From: Pollutimonas sp963712655
GTDB taxonomy: Bacteria > Pseudomonadota > Gammaproteobacteria > Burkholderiales > Burkholderiaceae_B
Assembly: GCA_963712655.1 (NCBI GenBank)
Contig: CAVQIT010000006.1
Coordinates: forward strand, 372,001 to 436,000
Direction: 5' to 3'
Length of the DNA: 64,000 nucleotides
Shown piece by piece: positions 33,389 to 42,029 of this stretch. The position numbers and the translations under genes were made by a program. The number at the start of each line of letters is the position of its first letter. The first letter of the stretch is position 1. Under the pieces are notes generated by a model, which saw only the letters and a list, made by a program, of their open reading frames with translations, was not told the origin of the DNA and ran no database searches.

Positions 33389-33916
33389 ATGGCTGTTTCA
33401 CCCTTCGATTACGAAGCGGCACTTCTTGCATGCGCGCGCGGCGATCAATATATGTTTCAAAACCTGTATCAGCACGAAGCCCCGCATATGCTTGCCTTAT
33501 GCCTGAAAATGCTGTCGCAGCGCCCCAGCGCCGAAGAATTGATGCGCGACACCTTTGTATCGATCTGGAAAAATGCGCAAAGCTATGATCCCGGTTTGGG
33601 CGCGGCGCGCGCATGGATGTACAGCATTATGCGCTACAGGGCCTTGAACCGGCTGCGCCAGTCAGGCCGGCTGCGATCGGCCGAAACCGAATGGAATGAT
33701 GCGCTGCCCGATCCAGGCACGGCGGGCATGCCGGCATCGGGTCTGGCGCAAGCGATATCCAACTTGGACGAGACCCAGCGGCAGCCGATACTCATGGCGT
33801 TTTACAACGGCTACACCTACGAACAAATGGCCGCCCGCCTTAAACAACCGGCCGGCCAAATAAAAACGCAGGTTCAGGCAGGCTTGCACCAGCTCCAGGA
33901 GCGGCAGCAAGCATGA
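33389..33916 (+). CDS. ECF sigma factor (SigK/RpoE group)
   Basis: A 175-residue extracytoplasmic-function sigma factor. Region 2 is ACARGDQYMFQNLYQ to AEELMRDTFVSIWKNA and RAWMYSIMRYRALNRLR; region 4 is IPNLD-like ISNLDETQRQPILMAFYNGYTYEQMAARL. GGAG lies five bases before the ATG. It overlaps the anti-sigma gene by ATGA, so the two proteins are made together. Confidence 0.88.
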   Translation: MAVSPFDYEAALLACARGDQYMFQNLYQHEAPHMLALCLKMLSQRPSAEELMRDTFVSIWKNAQSYDPGLGAARAWMYSIMRYRALNRLRQSGRLRSAETEWNDALPDPGTAGMPASGLAQAISNLDETQRQPILMAFYNGYTYEQMAARLKQPAGQIKTQVQAGLHQLQERQQA

Positions 33917-34944
33917 CAACGGCACAGATTCCCAATCCAGGCATCCTGATCGCTGAATACACGCTCGGGCTTTTGAATTTGCAGGAAACCGCACAAGCGC
34001 AAGCCTTGCTGGGCAGGGACAGCCAGGCAGCCATAGCCGCCCTGAAATGGGAAAACCGCTTCCTGGAACTTGTCGATCTTTTACCGCCGGTCCATCCCGG
34101 GCCGCAAACCTTGCAGCAATTGCAAGCGGCGTTGGGGCATGCCCCGGTTCCTCTCAAGCACCCTGCCCCATCCGCCGCCGCTGTTGAAAAGGCCGCGCCG
34201 CCGCGACCCGACACCCGAGAACACGTTCCGATAAAGTCTGAACACGACATGCTTACTGTCGCGGCGGCGCTGCGCACGCGGGAAAAAAACACGGCAATCC
34301 CCCAAAGCGAAATCGCGACGGAAGCCGCGGCGCCCCGCGCGCATGTTCCCGCCGCCAAGCCTGAAGACCAATCTGAAGCCAAAACCAGCCCCCAAGACCA
34401 GCAAGCGCCGGCCCAGCTGGTAAAAAACAATGTCTGGGTTTGGCGCTTGGCAAGCCTGGTATTCGCCTTGATCGCCCTCACACTGGCCCTGATGCCGGCC
34501 AAGCCCTCTGTGCCTCCGGTCACCGTGGTCGAGGTTGCGCCCACTCGCGCGGCAATCATGCAAGCGCCCGGCCTAAGCTCGACACCCGCCTGGATCGTCA
34601 CGATAAACCCCAAGGGCGATGTTCTGCTGGATCCTCAAGTGCGCAGCGACATTCCGGCCGACGCATCCGTGCAGCTTTGGACGCACAACAAGGACATGCC
34701 GCAACCCCGATCGTTGGGCCTGATCGATCCCAACCAGCCGGTAACCGTGCCGGCAAGCCTGATGGGCGAAATCAGTCCGGACCAGATATTTGAAATGACG
34801 CAAGAACCCGCCGGCGGGTCGGCCACCGCCAGCCCCAGCGGTCCCATTCTGTTTATCGGCCGGATCGTTACCTTTGGAAAGCCCGCCGCATTGGCGCCGC
34901 CTGCCGGTGAAGCGCCCGCGGGCAATGCCCCCGCGGGCCAATGA
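33913..34944 (+). CDS. RskA-type transmembrane anti-sigma factor
   Basis: A 343-residue protein. Residues 10-60 form the sigma-binding start of RskA/ChrR-type anti-sigma factors (LIAEYTLGLLNLQETAQAQALL). A long Pro/Ala-rich linker (60-175) leads to one membrane helix (about 178-198), and a periplasmic RskA-C domain follows (TPAWIVTINPKGD, LWTHNKDMPQPRSLGLID, IFEMTQEPAGGS). The linker is longer than usual and there is no zinc HxxxCxxC motif. The sigma factor partner is directly upstream. Confidence 0.85.
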   Translation: MTTAQIPNPGILIAEYTLGLLNLQETAQAQALLGRDSQAAIAALKWENRFLELVDLLPPVHPGPQTLQQLQAALGHAPVPLKHPAPSAAAVEKAAPPRPDTREHVPIKSEHDMLTVAAALRTREKNTAIPQSEIATEAAAPRAHVPAAKPEDQSEAKTSPQDQQAPAQLVKNNVWVWRLASLVFALIALTLALMPAKPSVPPVTVVEVAPTRAAIMQAPGLSSTPAWIVTINPKGDVLLDPQVRSDIPADASVQLWTHNKDMPQPRSLGLIDPNQPVTVPASLMGEISPDQIFEMTQEPAGGSATASPSGPILFIGRIVTFGKPAALAPPAGEAPAGNAPAGQ

Positions 34945-35022
34945 AGCTAGCCCCGTTGCCGGATTACGCAAGCCTTGCTGTGCAGATCCGGTCTATGGCA
35001 GCCGCGCCGTTGAAACCGGGAC

Positions 35023-35976
35023 TCAGGCCTTTCCCGCCCGCCGCTCGAATCGCTGCTCGAGCACTTGCTTGCCCCATTGACCGCCCGGTTTTTCTTCCGC
35101 CAGCGAAAAACCGAACTGCTCGTACAAGCGCCGCGCGGCATCCAGGCCCTTGAACGTCCACAGATGGGTTGCGGCGTAGGCCTGTTCATCGCAGAATGCC
35201 ACCGCTTCGGCCAGCAGCCTTCGGCCTACGCCGGCACCCCGCAAGCCATCGTCCATGATGAACCAGCGCAAGTGGGCGGTATTCGCGCCCAAGTCGTCGC
35301 CATCGATGGCGACAGAACCCGCGATCTCGCCCGCATGCATCGCCAGCCACAAACCGTTGCGCGGATTTTCCAGCCGGGAAGTGAATTCAGCTAGCCCCCT
35401 TGCCACCGTGCTTTCGAAAAATTGGCCGAAGCCCCCTCCGCGGGCATAAAAACGGGCATGCATTTCCGCGATGCGCCCAATCGCCCCGGCTTGGTAGCCT
35501 TGCTGGATCGGGATGGGGCCGTCCGATGCAATGGCCTTGCCCAGACGCTGCGCTTGCAGGGCCTGGGCATAAGCCGCCAAGCCTTCGCCGACGACCTGCT
35601 GCCGGGCTTTGGTCAATTGCCCTAAAGCCGTCGAGACTTGGCGCTGGCCATAGGCGTCGATGGCGGCCAAAGTACGCTTGCCTTTGGGTGTAAGCGCAAG
35701 CAGCTTCACTCGGCCGTCGTCGGCGCTGGCCGTTTCCTTCAATTCCCCCGCCTGGATCAGCTTGCGCACCAGGCGGCTAATACTGGACTTTTCCAGGCCC
35801 AGGAAATCGGCAAGCTGAGCCGCCGTCAAGGAGCGGCGGGCGCCGATTTCCAGGATGGTATGAACCGCCGAGGGCGGGTAGCCTGCGGCCAGCGTGGACT
35901 GCATAAAGCCCAGTTCGCGCACCATCTGGCGCGATGCGCTGCGAATGCGGTCGACCAGAGAAATATCGAATGGCAA
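35023..35976 (-). CDS. MarR-GNAT two-domain regulator/acetyltransferase
   Basis: A 317-residue fusion: a MarR winged helix (residues about 1-140: AVHTILEIGARRSLTAAQLADFLGLEKSSISRLVRKL, then the wing DDGRVKLLALTPKG) and a GNAT acetyltransferase domain (about 165-315: IGRIAEMHARFY, LRWFIMDDGLRGAGVGRRLL as the acetyl-CoA site, ARRLYEQFGF). The likely start is TTG at 35974-35976 with AGGAG eight bases upstream; the open frame goes further but covers the promoter. The acetylation target is unknown. Confidence 0.83.
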   Translation of the reverse strand: MPFDISLVDRIRSASRQMVRELGFMQSTLAAGYPPSAVHTILEIGARRSLTAAQLADFLGLEKSSISRLVRKLIQAGELKETASADDGRVKLLALTPKGKRTLAAIDAYGQRQVSTALGQLTKARQQVVGEGLAAYAQALQAQRLGKAIASDGPIPIQQGYQAGAIGRIAEMHARFYARGGGFGQFFESTVARGLAEFTSRLENPRNGLWLAMHAGEIAGSVAIDGDDLGANTAHLRWFIMDDGLRGAGVGRRLLAEAVAFCDEQAYAATHLWTFKGLDAARRLYEQFGFSLAEEKPGGQWGKQVLEQRFERRAGKA

Positions 35977-36052
35977 GGCACTGTCTCCTGCGAATAAAAG
36001 TTGCACAATACAACTATTTTCAATTGCAAGCAAGAGATCGACGATGCGTGAT

Positions 36053-36517
36053 CTACAGGACAGGTTCGCAGCGAACATCTGTTTTTACGGAATTCGCAAT
36101 AAAGCATTCATCATGGGCTTGATGATGCAGCTTTTCCAGATCGGCCCGGGCAGGCTGCCTTTCCCCGCTGAAACGGACATGCGGCCGCAGCATGACAACC
36201 GTCATGGACCAACGGCCCGATCCGTTCTTTTCCATTATCCCTTGCGCTTCGTCCCTGTACTCATCCACGCAAAACCCCTGCTTTGCCGCGATCGAAAGAA
36301 ACCAAAGCATGTGACAGCTTGACAGCGACGCGACAAACGCCTCTTCTGGATCGACGGCATCCTCTACGGAAAACGGCAGAGGAACAATATGGGCGGAAGA
36401 CGAGGCGCGGACCTGGACTCCTGCGTCGAATATCCAGCGATGCGCCCTGCTGTACCGGTTGTCCGTAAATTTTTCGCCGTTGCGGTCCCAGGCGATAGTT
36501 GCCGCGTACGTTGCCAT
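36053..36517 (-). CDS. OsmC-family protein
   Basis: A 154-residue OsmC-fold protein with two candidate redox cysteines, C68 in SLSSCHMLWFL and C138 in AHDECFIANS. The sequence (YSRAHRWIFDAGVQVRASSS) fits the OsmC subgroup distinct from Ohr and from the osmC gene at 15754. Start at 36517 is the first ATG with homology. Probable peroxide reductase. Confidence 0.82.
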   Translation of the reverse strand: MATYAATIAWDRNGEKFTDNRYSRAHRWIFDAGVQVRASSSAHIVPLPFSVEDAVDPEEAFVASLSSCHMLWFLSIAAKQGFCVDEYRDEAQGIMEKNGSGRWSMTVVMLRPHVRFSGERQPARADLEKLHHQAHDECFIANSVKTDVRCEPVL

Positions 36518-36565
36518 GATGACTCCTGTGCTTGATTCCGGATTATCGCAAATCCGGAATTCCAC

Positions 36566-36700
36566 TCAGGCGTCTTTTCGTTTGCGGGACCGCCAGACTA
36601 CCGCCTGCCGGGAAGCAATGGATTGGCAGTTCACCGGATTGCGCAGTTCATGCGCAAAGCCGCCAAGAAGAAACAGCACGGCAAACCATAGTTTTTTCAT
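36566..36700 (-). CDS. 44-residue putative secreted peptide
   Basis: A short frame from ATG at 36700 to TGA at 36566: MKKLWFAVLFLLGGFA is a good signal-like start, followed by a basic tail with one cysteine. A weak GGA precedes the start. It could be a small exported peptide with a leader upstream of the OsmC gene, or a chance frame. Confidence 0.35.
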   Translation of the reverse strand: MKKLWFAVLFLLGGFAHELRNPVNCQSIASRQAVVWRSRKRKDA

Positions 36701-36860
36701 GGATATCCCTGACGAAAATAATCAACATTCCAGGCTCGGACATGACCATCGATGTCCAGGACCCGGCAATTCGCGGCAAAAACGATGCTCATCCGCTCAA
36801 GAAGCCTCCGGAATATGGCCTGCCCTGCCGATGCGGGCAGGCCATACGCGGCGCTTGGCC

Positions 36861-37277
36861 TTAGACCAGGTTGATCACGACATCGATATTGCCGCGGGTC
36901 GCTTTGGAATACGGGCATGTCTGGTGCGCGGCGTCCACCAAGGCCTGGGCGGCTTCGCGCTCCAAGCCCGGCAGGCTGACATTCAGGCGAGCCTGCAGGA
37001 AGTAAGCGCCGCCGGTCATGCCCAGATCCACCTCGGCGTCGACGGCCAGGTCGGCCGGCAGGGTTATTTTCTGTTTGCCGGCCGCAAGCCCCATCGCCCC
37101 GATGAAGCATGCCGACCAGCCGGCGGCGAACAACTGTTCCGGATTCGTGCCGGCGCCCGAGCTGCCGGGAGACGAAAGCTTGATGTCCAGGCGGCCATCG
37201 GAACTGCGGGAGACGCCGTCCCGCCCACCCAAGGTGTGTGTTTTGCCGGTATACAGTACTTTTTCGAGTTGGGCCAT
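36861..37277 (-). CDS. ohr: organic hydroperoxide resistance protein Ohr
   Basis: A 138-residue Ohr: YTGKTHTLGGRDG at the N-terminus, C57 in AAGWSACFIGAM and C121 in HQTCPYSKATRGN, the reactive pair that reduces organic hydroperoxides with lipoylated partners. Divergent from an OhrR-type regulator gene, the usual arrangement. Confidence 0.94.
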   Translation of the reverse strand: MAQLEKVLYTGKTHTLGGRDGVSRSSDGRLDIKLSSPGSSGAGTNPEQLFAAGWSACFIGAMGLAAGKQKITLPADLAVDAEVDLGMTGGAYFLQARLNVSLPGLEREAAQALVDAAHQTCPYSKATRGNIDVVINLV

Positions 37278-37323
37278 GACAACTTCCTTTATCAAGATTA
37301 TGAAATTTGGTTTATAACGTATC

Positions 37324-37391
37324 CGATTTAATCGAACACGATGAATATTATAGAAGTGTTTTCCGGATGTCAACCATTACGATTAAATCGT
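37324..37391. promoter_or_regulatory. OhrR operators between ohr and ohrR
   Basis: Two AT-core palindromes in the divergent promoter region: CGATTTAATCG (37324-37334) and ACGATTAAATCGT (37379-37391). They share the core GATTnAATC, resemble known OhrR boxes and are placed so that each could cover one promoter. Confidence 0.7.
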
Positions 37392-37433
37392 GTCCGATGT
37401 AATATATGAACTTCCCGACATCCGTATCAGCCC

Positions 37434-37907
37434 ATGAGGACGCAAATGACTCCCACCGACCCCGCCGACTCGGCCAACCAGAAGCTTTCCGACTTCCTGT
37501 GCTTTGCCATCTATTCGACCAATCTCGCCTTTGGCAAGGCCTATAAACCGATACTCGAAGAACTCGGCCTGACTTATACGCAATACATCGCCATCATTGC
37601 CCTGTGGGAGCAAGATAGGCAGACTGTCGGCAGCCTGGGCGAAAAACTGTTCCTCGAATCCAACACGCTCACGCCTATTCTCAAGAAGCTCGAAGGGATG
37701 GGGTATCTGCGCAGGCAACGCGATTCCGCGGATGAGCGCCAAGTATTGGTCAGTCTTACGCAAGCCGGCCGGCGCCTGCGGGAAAAAGGCCTGGGCATGA
37801 ATCTTGTGCAAGCCTGCGGCCTGAGCGCGGAAGAATTCCCCAAACTGCAAGGCGCCATCATCGCGCTGCGCAACAACCTGATCGAGGCGGCGCGGGACAA
37901 GGGATGA
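37434..37907 (+). CDS. ohrR: OhrR peroxide-sensing MarR regulator
   Basis: A 157-residue MarR-type repressor with the OhrR sensor cysteine near the N-terminus (SDFLCFAIYSTNLAF, C23 from this start or C19 if ATG 37446 is used). The winged helix covers about residues 60-105 (LGEKLFLESNTLTPILKKLE, then RDSADERQVLVSLT). Oxidation of the cysteine releases DNA and derepresses ohr. Confidence 0.92.
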   Translation: MRTQMTPTDPADSANQKLSDFLCFAIYSTNLAFGKAYKPILEELGLTYTQYIAIIALWEQDRQTVGSLGEKLFLESNTLTPILKKLEGMGYLRRQRDSADERQVLVSLTQAGRRLREKGLGMNLVQACGLSAEEFPKLQGAIIALRNNLIEAARDKG

Positions 37908-37984
37908 CGCGGTGTTGATGAGAGAGTCTTGATCGGAGTGCGGTTCACAGGGCGGTTTTTAAACGCCGCACAAGACGAAGAAAA

Positions 37985-38929
37985 TCAAAGCGACTGCATG
38001 TGCTTGGCCATCCGATTGCGCATAGCGGTATCCGGCAACTCGCCAAAGGCGGCGCCCATGTTGTCCACCACATTCTTGGGACGGCTCGTAGCAGGCGTCG
38101 CGCACGTGACGGCCGGATGAGAGATCACAAACTTCAGGAAAAACTGCCCCCAGGAGCGGATGCCTAATTCCGCGGCCCAATCAGGAACGTCGTGTCCTTT
38201 GACCAGGCTCCATAACCGCGTGCGGCCGAACGGCGCATACACCAGCACCGCAATGCCCCGGTCCATGGCCAGCGGAAATAGGCGTTCTTCCATGACACGG
38301 TTATCGATGGCGTAATCCACGCCGATAAAATCCAGCCGTTCGCCGCGCTTTACTTTTTCGAGTTGCTCGTACTGGCGCGAAACAGTGGTGGTCACGCCCA
38401 TATAACGAATACGCTTTTCGTCGCGCAAGGACTGCAAAAGCGGCAATTGGGTAGGCAGATCGCCAAGATTGTGCACCTGAATCAGATCAATGACGGGTTT
38501 GCCGATGGCCTTGAATGAGGCTTCGATCTGGGCTTTGGCCTGTTCGGCATTCGCTTTCCCACCTCCAAATCCGGCAACGTTGAGCTTGGTCGCCCAGAAC
38601 ACCTTGTCGCCGATGCCAAGGTCATTGACGATTTTTCCCGCCACGGCTTCCGACGCGCCATAACTGGGCGCCGTATCAAAGACCGAACCATCTTGTTCGA
38701 CAAAAGCGCGAAATACCTGTTTCAACACATCGACATCCTCACCGCCCGCGGTGCGGGAGAAGGTTGCGGAACCACCCAAGCCCACAACGGGCAGCAGCTG
38801 TCCGGACGAAGGAATGGGACGTGTAATCAACGCAGCGGATTTTTCATTTGCCCACAGCAGGCTGGGCGTAAACACAGAGCCTGCGCCGGCCGCCATGCAT
38901 AGCGTCAAATAATCGCGACGAGTAATCAT
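37985..38929 (-). CDS. Tat-exported aldo/keto reductase
   Basis: A 314-residue aldo/keto reductase with a twin-arginine signal (TRRDYLTLCMAAGAG, cleavage near LLWANE). The reductase barrel follows: VVGLGGSATF, FDTAPSYGASE (catalytic Asp/Tyr), WATKLNV (Lys), IDLIQVHNL (His) and KRIRYMGVT. It is a periplasmic oxidoreductase of unknown substrate. Confidence 0.85.
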   Translation of the reverse strand: MITRRDYLTLCMAAGAGSVFTPSLLWANEKSAALITRPIPSSGQLLPVVGLGGSATFSRTAGGEDVDVLKQVFRAFVEQDGSVFDTAPSYGASEAVAGKIVNDLGIGDKVFWATKLNVAGFGGGKANAEQAKAQIEASFKAIGKPVIDLIQVHNLGDLPTQLPLLQSLRDEKRIRYMGVTTTVSRQYEQLEKVKRGERLDFIGVDYAIDNRVMEERLFPLAMDRGIAVLVYAPFGRTRLWSLVKGHDVPDWAAELGIRSWGQFFLKFVISHPAVTCATPATSRPKNVVDNMGAAFGELPDTAMRNRMAKHMQSL

Positions 38930-38941
38930 GTTGAAAGTCCT

Positions 38942-40282
38942 TTATCCAGTTGGGTGGGAAGAAGGCAATTCCATAGGGGTGCGCTGGGGTATGTCCGAGG
39001 CGGCTATCCTCTGCTGCGTGCGGCCCAGCCAAAGCGCAAGCGCGGCCCAAACGATAGCCAGCGGCACCGCAACGCTGGCCACCGCGGCCAGTCCCATGCC
39101 CAAGCGGCCTAATGCGCCTTCCAACTGAGCGCCCGCCACGTCGCCCGCGCGATAGACGAAGGTATCGACGAACGCTTTGGCCTTGTACTTTTCCTCCGGG
39201 CTGACCACGGTGAACAGTGTTTCTCTGGCGGGACGCATGATGGCGCGTTGCACCGCCCTAAACGCCGATTCGAAACTGATCAAGGCGGCCAATGAACCCA
39301 CCAGCGCCAGCCCGACAAAACCCAGAAGCGCGGTAACCGGCAGCAGCGCCAGGGTGATATGAACGCCCAGGCGCATCATTAAATGACCTGACACCAGGAC
39401 TTGAATCGCCAGCGTCGCAATTTGCGTAATCAAATCGATTTGGGCAAACAGCGTGGTGCGCCTATCCATTTCCTCGCCCAAGGCCGCCACCATCTGCAAA
39501 CGCGTAAAGTAAAGAAAGGTCGCCATGACCGCCAGGATAACGACGTAGGCCGCAATACCCATCAAATACCTTGACCGGCATACCGCCTTGATGCCGTCCC
39601 ATGCGCCGCCGCCGATAGCGCCGTCGTCGGGTTCGGCTTGACTGGCCGGCCCTCCATCCCTCCCCTGCGCCGTTTGCGCGGGCTGGATATGGACCAGCGC
39701 ACCCGCCGCGCCTAAGGCCAATATCAAAAAGCCGCCGGATATCAGCAATAAGGCGGGCGTGCCCAATGGCGCCGCCAGCACGGAAGAGAGCCAGGGGCCG
39801 AAGATGGCACCCAGGGTTCCGCCCACCGCAATCAAGGCAAAGAACCGTTTACTTTGTTCGAGAGAAAATCTGTCGGACATCAGCGCCCAAAAAACCATGG
39901 ACGAAAACAAGTTGAAGACGCTGAACCAGACATAGAATACCTGGCCGGTGACCACGCCAATCACGCCGGGCGAAAATACAATCAACAGGTAAAACACCGC
40001 CAGGCTGAACGCGAAGAACAAGTATGTGGCGGAAATAAACACCATCCGCCGAAACCGGCTGACCAACATCCCAAATACCGGATTGACCAGCAGCGTCACG
40101 AGCGCCGTGCCGACGAACAGCCACCGCACAGCGTCCAGTCCGCCCCGCATGCCCAGTGCTTCGCGAGCGGGCCGCAGCATCATCAGCGCCGTCAGGACGC
40201 AAAAGAAAAACGCCATTGCCAAAGCTACCGGCAGGACTTCCTTGCGACGAACATTGAGCACGCCTTGTAATGTCATAGCCAT
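38942..40282 (-). CDS. twelve-helix transporter, NTP/NDP-exchange or MFS-like
   Basis: A 446-residue membrane protein with about twelve helices. The N-terminal part (VALAMAFFFCVLTALMMLRPAREALG) and the later FESAFRAVQRAIMRPARETLFTVVSPEEKYKAKAFVDT resemble the TLC/AAA-type nucleotide transporters seen in free-living proteobacteria and annotated either as NTP/NDP exchange proteins or as MFS. Substrate is not clear. Two ATG codons (40282, 40276) are possible starts. It lies 12 bases upstream of the aldo/keto reductase gene in the same direction. Confidence 0.7.
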   Translation of the reverse strand: MAMTLQGVLNVRRKEVLPVALAMAFFFCVLTALMMLRPAREALGMRGGLDAVRWLFVGTALVTLLVNPVFGMLVSRFRRMVFISATYLFFAFSLAVFYLLIVFSPGVIGVVTGQVFYVWFSVFNLFSSMVFWALMSDRFSLEQSKRFFALIAVGGTLGAIFGPWLSSVLAAPLGTPALLLISGGFLILALGAAGALVHIQPAQTAQGRDGGPASQAEPDDGAIGGGAWDGIKAVCRSRYLMGIAAYVVILAVMATFLYFTRLQMVAALGEEMDRRTTLFAQIDLITQIATLAIQVLVSGHLMMRLGVHITLALLPVTALLGFVGLALVGSLAALISFESAFRAVQRAIMRPARETLFTVVSPEEKYKAKAFVDTFVYRAGDVAGAQLEGALGRLGMGLAAVASVAVPLAIVWAALALWLGRTQQRIAASDIPQRTPMELPSSHPTG

Positions 40283-40379
40283 GAGCCGCTCTATTAATGG
40301 TCCACGCCAATCGTACCTGACGCAACGCTGAACGGAAAGTCCGGAAAATTGCAATGGCTTGAATATTCTGGGCTAGAAT

Positions 40380-40398
40380 AGCAATGATTATCATTCAC
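40380..40398 (+). promoter_or_regulatory. Fur box before fecI
   Basis: AGCAATGATTATCATTCAC agrees with the 19-bp Fur consensus at 13 positions and contains the central ATGATtATCAT core. Iron control of the following sigma factor operon is expected. Confidence 0.75.
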
Positions 40399-40439
40399 TT
40401 TATGTGTCGCCACGTTTATCGCCGCCCTTCATTCCCGCC

Positions 40440-40955
40440 ATGCCACCATCCTCCTCCCACTCTGTCGTGACCGGCCTGTATCGTGAGCACCATGCGTGGC
40501 TCGTCAGTTGGCTGGTCCGGAAAGTGCAAAATACCGCCGATGCGGCCGATCTGGCGCAAGATACTTTTCTGCGCGTGATAGGCAAGCAGGCGGGCGAACT
40601 GGAAACGCTGCGCGAGCCGCGCGCCTTGCTCACGACCATAGGCAAGGGGCTGGTGATCGATCATTGGCGACGGCGGGATATCGAGCGGTCATATCTCGAA
40701 GCGCTGGCGGCCCTGCCGGAATCCTATGTCCCATCGCCTGAAGCCCGGCAGATCGCCCTGGATACCTTGGTCAAACTCGACGCCCTGCTCGACGGATTGA
40801 AGCCTGCGCTGCGTTGCGCATTGTTGTGGACACGCCTGGAAGGCATCACAATGGCAGAGGTGGCCGCCAGGCTGAACGTCTCTGTGGCCACGGCGGAACG
40901 CTATCTCGCCAAGGCGCTGCGCCATTGCTACGAGCAGGTCTATGCCGCTCCTTAA
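40440..40955 (+). CDS. fecI: FecI-type ECF sigma factor
   Basis: A 171-residue iron-starvation sigma factor: GLYREHHAWLVSWLVRKVQNTADAADLAQDTFLRV (region 2), LLTTIGKGLVIDHWRRR, and LNVSVATAERYLAKALRHCYE (region 4). ATG at 40440 is preferred, because a GTG at 40404 lies only five bases after the Fur box. It overlaps fecR by 14 bases. It activates the downstream TonB receptor when a ferric siderophore is bound. Confidence 0.88.
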   Translation: MPPSSSHSVVTGLYREHHAWLVSWLVRKVQNTADAADLAQDTFLRVIGKQAGELETLREPRALLTTIGKGLVIDHWRRRDIERSYLEALAALPESYVPSPEARQIALDTLVKLDALLDGLKPALRCALLWTRLEGITMAEVAARLNVSVATAERYLAKALRHCYEQVYAAP

Positions 40956-41958
40956 CCCGGCGCCGGCGGACGCCGATGGCGGCCCGGATCGCGCCGTGGT
41001 CGACATGGCCATTGCATGGTTTATCCGCCTGCGGACCGGCAGGGCCGCGCCTGAAGACCGCCATGATTTCACTAGTTGGCTTGCCGCCAGCCCCCAGCAC
41101 GAGCTGGCATGGCGGCGCATCCAGTCGCTGGGCGAACGAGTGGACGACGTGCCGGCCGACATCGGCCTGAAAACGCTGGAGCGCGCGCGCAGGGGCAAGG
41201 AGGCCCGCCGCTCCACGCTCAAGGCGCTGAGCCTGATCCTTGCAGGCGGCGGCGCAGCGGCTTGGCTTGGAACAAATAGCGATGCGTGGCAGGCCGCCAC
41301 CGCCGATTACACGACGGCCACAGGTCAACGCCGTACGGTTACGCTAAGCGACGGCACCGAGATTGTCATGAATACGGGCTCGGCCATGAACGTTCGTTTC
41401 GACGACATGAACCGCTGGGTTGATCTGCTGCGCGGCGAGATATGCATCACCACTGGCGCGCAGGAAAACGCAGGTCTTGCGCGCCCTTTCCGGGTCCGTA
41501 CCGAATTCGGCACGCTGCGCGCGCTGGGTACGCGTTTTCTGGTCCGTCTGGATGCCGCCCAGGCATGGCTTTGCGTGGAGCAAGGCGCTGTCGAGATCGC
41601 CTTGCCGGAAGGCATACGCGCTACCGGCAAGGCGGGCGACACGCTACGTTTCGACCGGCGCCGCGTGGTCCGCGAACAAGAGGCCAACCCTTCGCCCGCG
41701 GCATGGCTTGACGGCATGCTGATTGTGCGCGGCATGCCGCTGTCGCGCTTCCTGGACGAGCTGTCGCGCTACCGGCGCGGCATCATCACCTGCGACGATA
41801 TGGTCGCGCACCTGCCGGTTTCCGGCGCATACCAAACCGGCGATCCCGACAAGGTGCTGGCGCTGGTCGCCGCCAGCATGAATCTGACACTGAGTTATCG
41901 CACCCGATTCTGGGTGGTCGTCGCCAGAACAGATAGCGCGGACAAAAAAACCGCATAA
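40942..41958 (+). CDS. fecR: FecR-type anti-sigma regulator
   Basis: A 338-residue FecR protein: cytoplasmic start with FTSWLAASPQHELAWRRIQ (DUF4880), one membrane helix near residues 93-108, and the periplasmic FecR domain (GQRRTVTLSDGTEIVMNTGS, LLRGEICITTG, FGTLRALGTRFLVR), ending in an STN-like part (IITCDDMVAHLPVSGAYQTGDPD). It carries the surface signal from the receptor to FecI. Confidence 0.9.
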   Translation: MPLLNPAPADADGGPDRAVVDMAIAWFIRLRTGRAAPEDRHDFTSWLAASPQHELAWRRIQSLGERVDDVPADIGLKTLERARRGKEARRSTLKALSLILAGGGAAAWLGTNSDAWQAATADYTTATGQRRTVTLSDGTEIVMNTGSAMNVRFDDMNRWVDLLRGEICITTGAQENAGLARPFRVRTEFGTLRALGTRFLVRLDAAQAWLCVEQGAVEIALPEGIRATGKAGDTLRFDRRRVVREQEANPSPAAWLDGMLIVRGMPLSRFLDELSRYRRGIITCDDMVAHLPVSGAYQTGDPDKVLALVAASMNLTLSYRTRFWVVVARTDSADKKTA

Positions 41959-42029
41959 AAAGTGAGGGGTTTCGGTTTCCTGGTCGGCATAACAGGTAAG
42001 AGACGATATTTCACGTCTCATTTTCCTAT

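Noticed and set aside
36459..37331. 290-codon plus-strand frame across the OsmC and ohr genes
   Set aside because: Antisense to ohr and to the region upstream of the OsmC gene; the Ohr motifs on the minus strand are complete.
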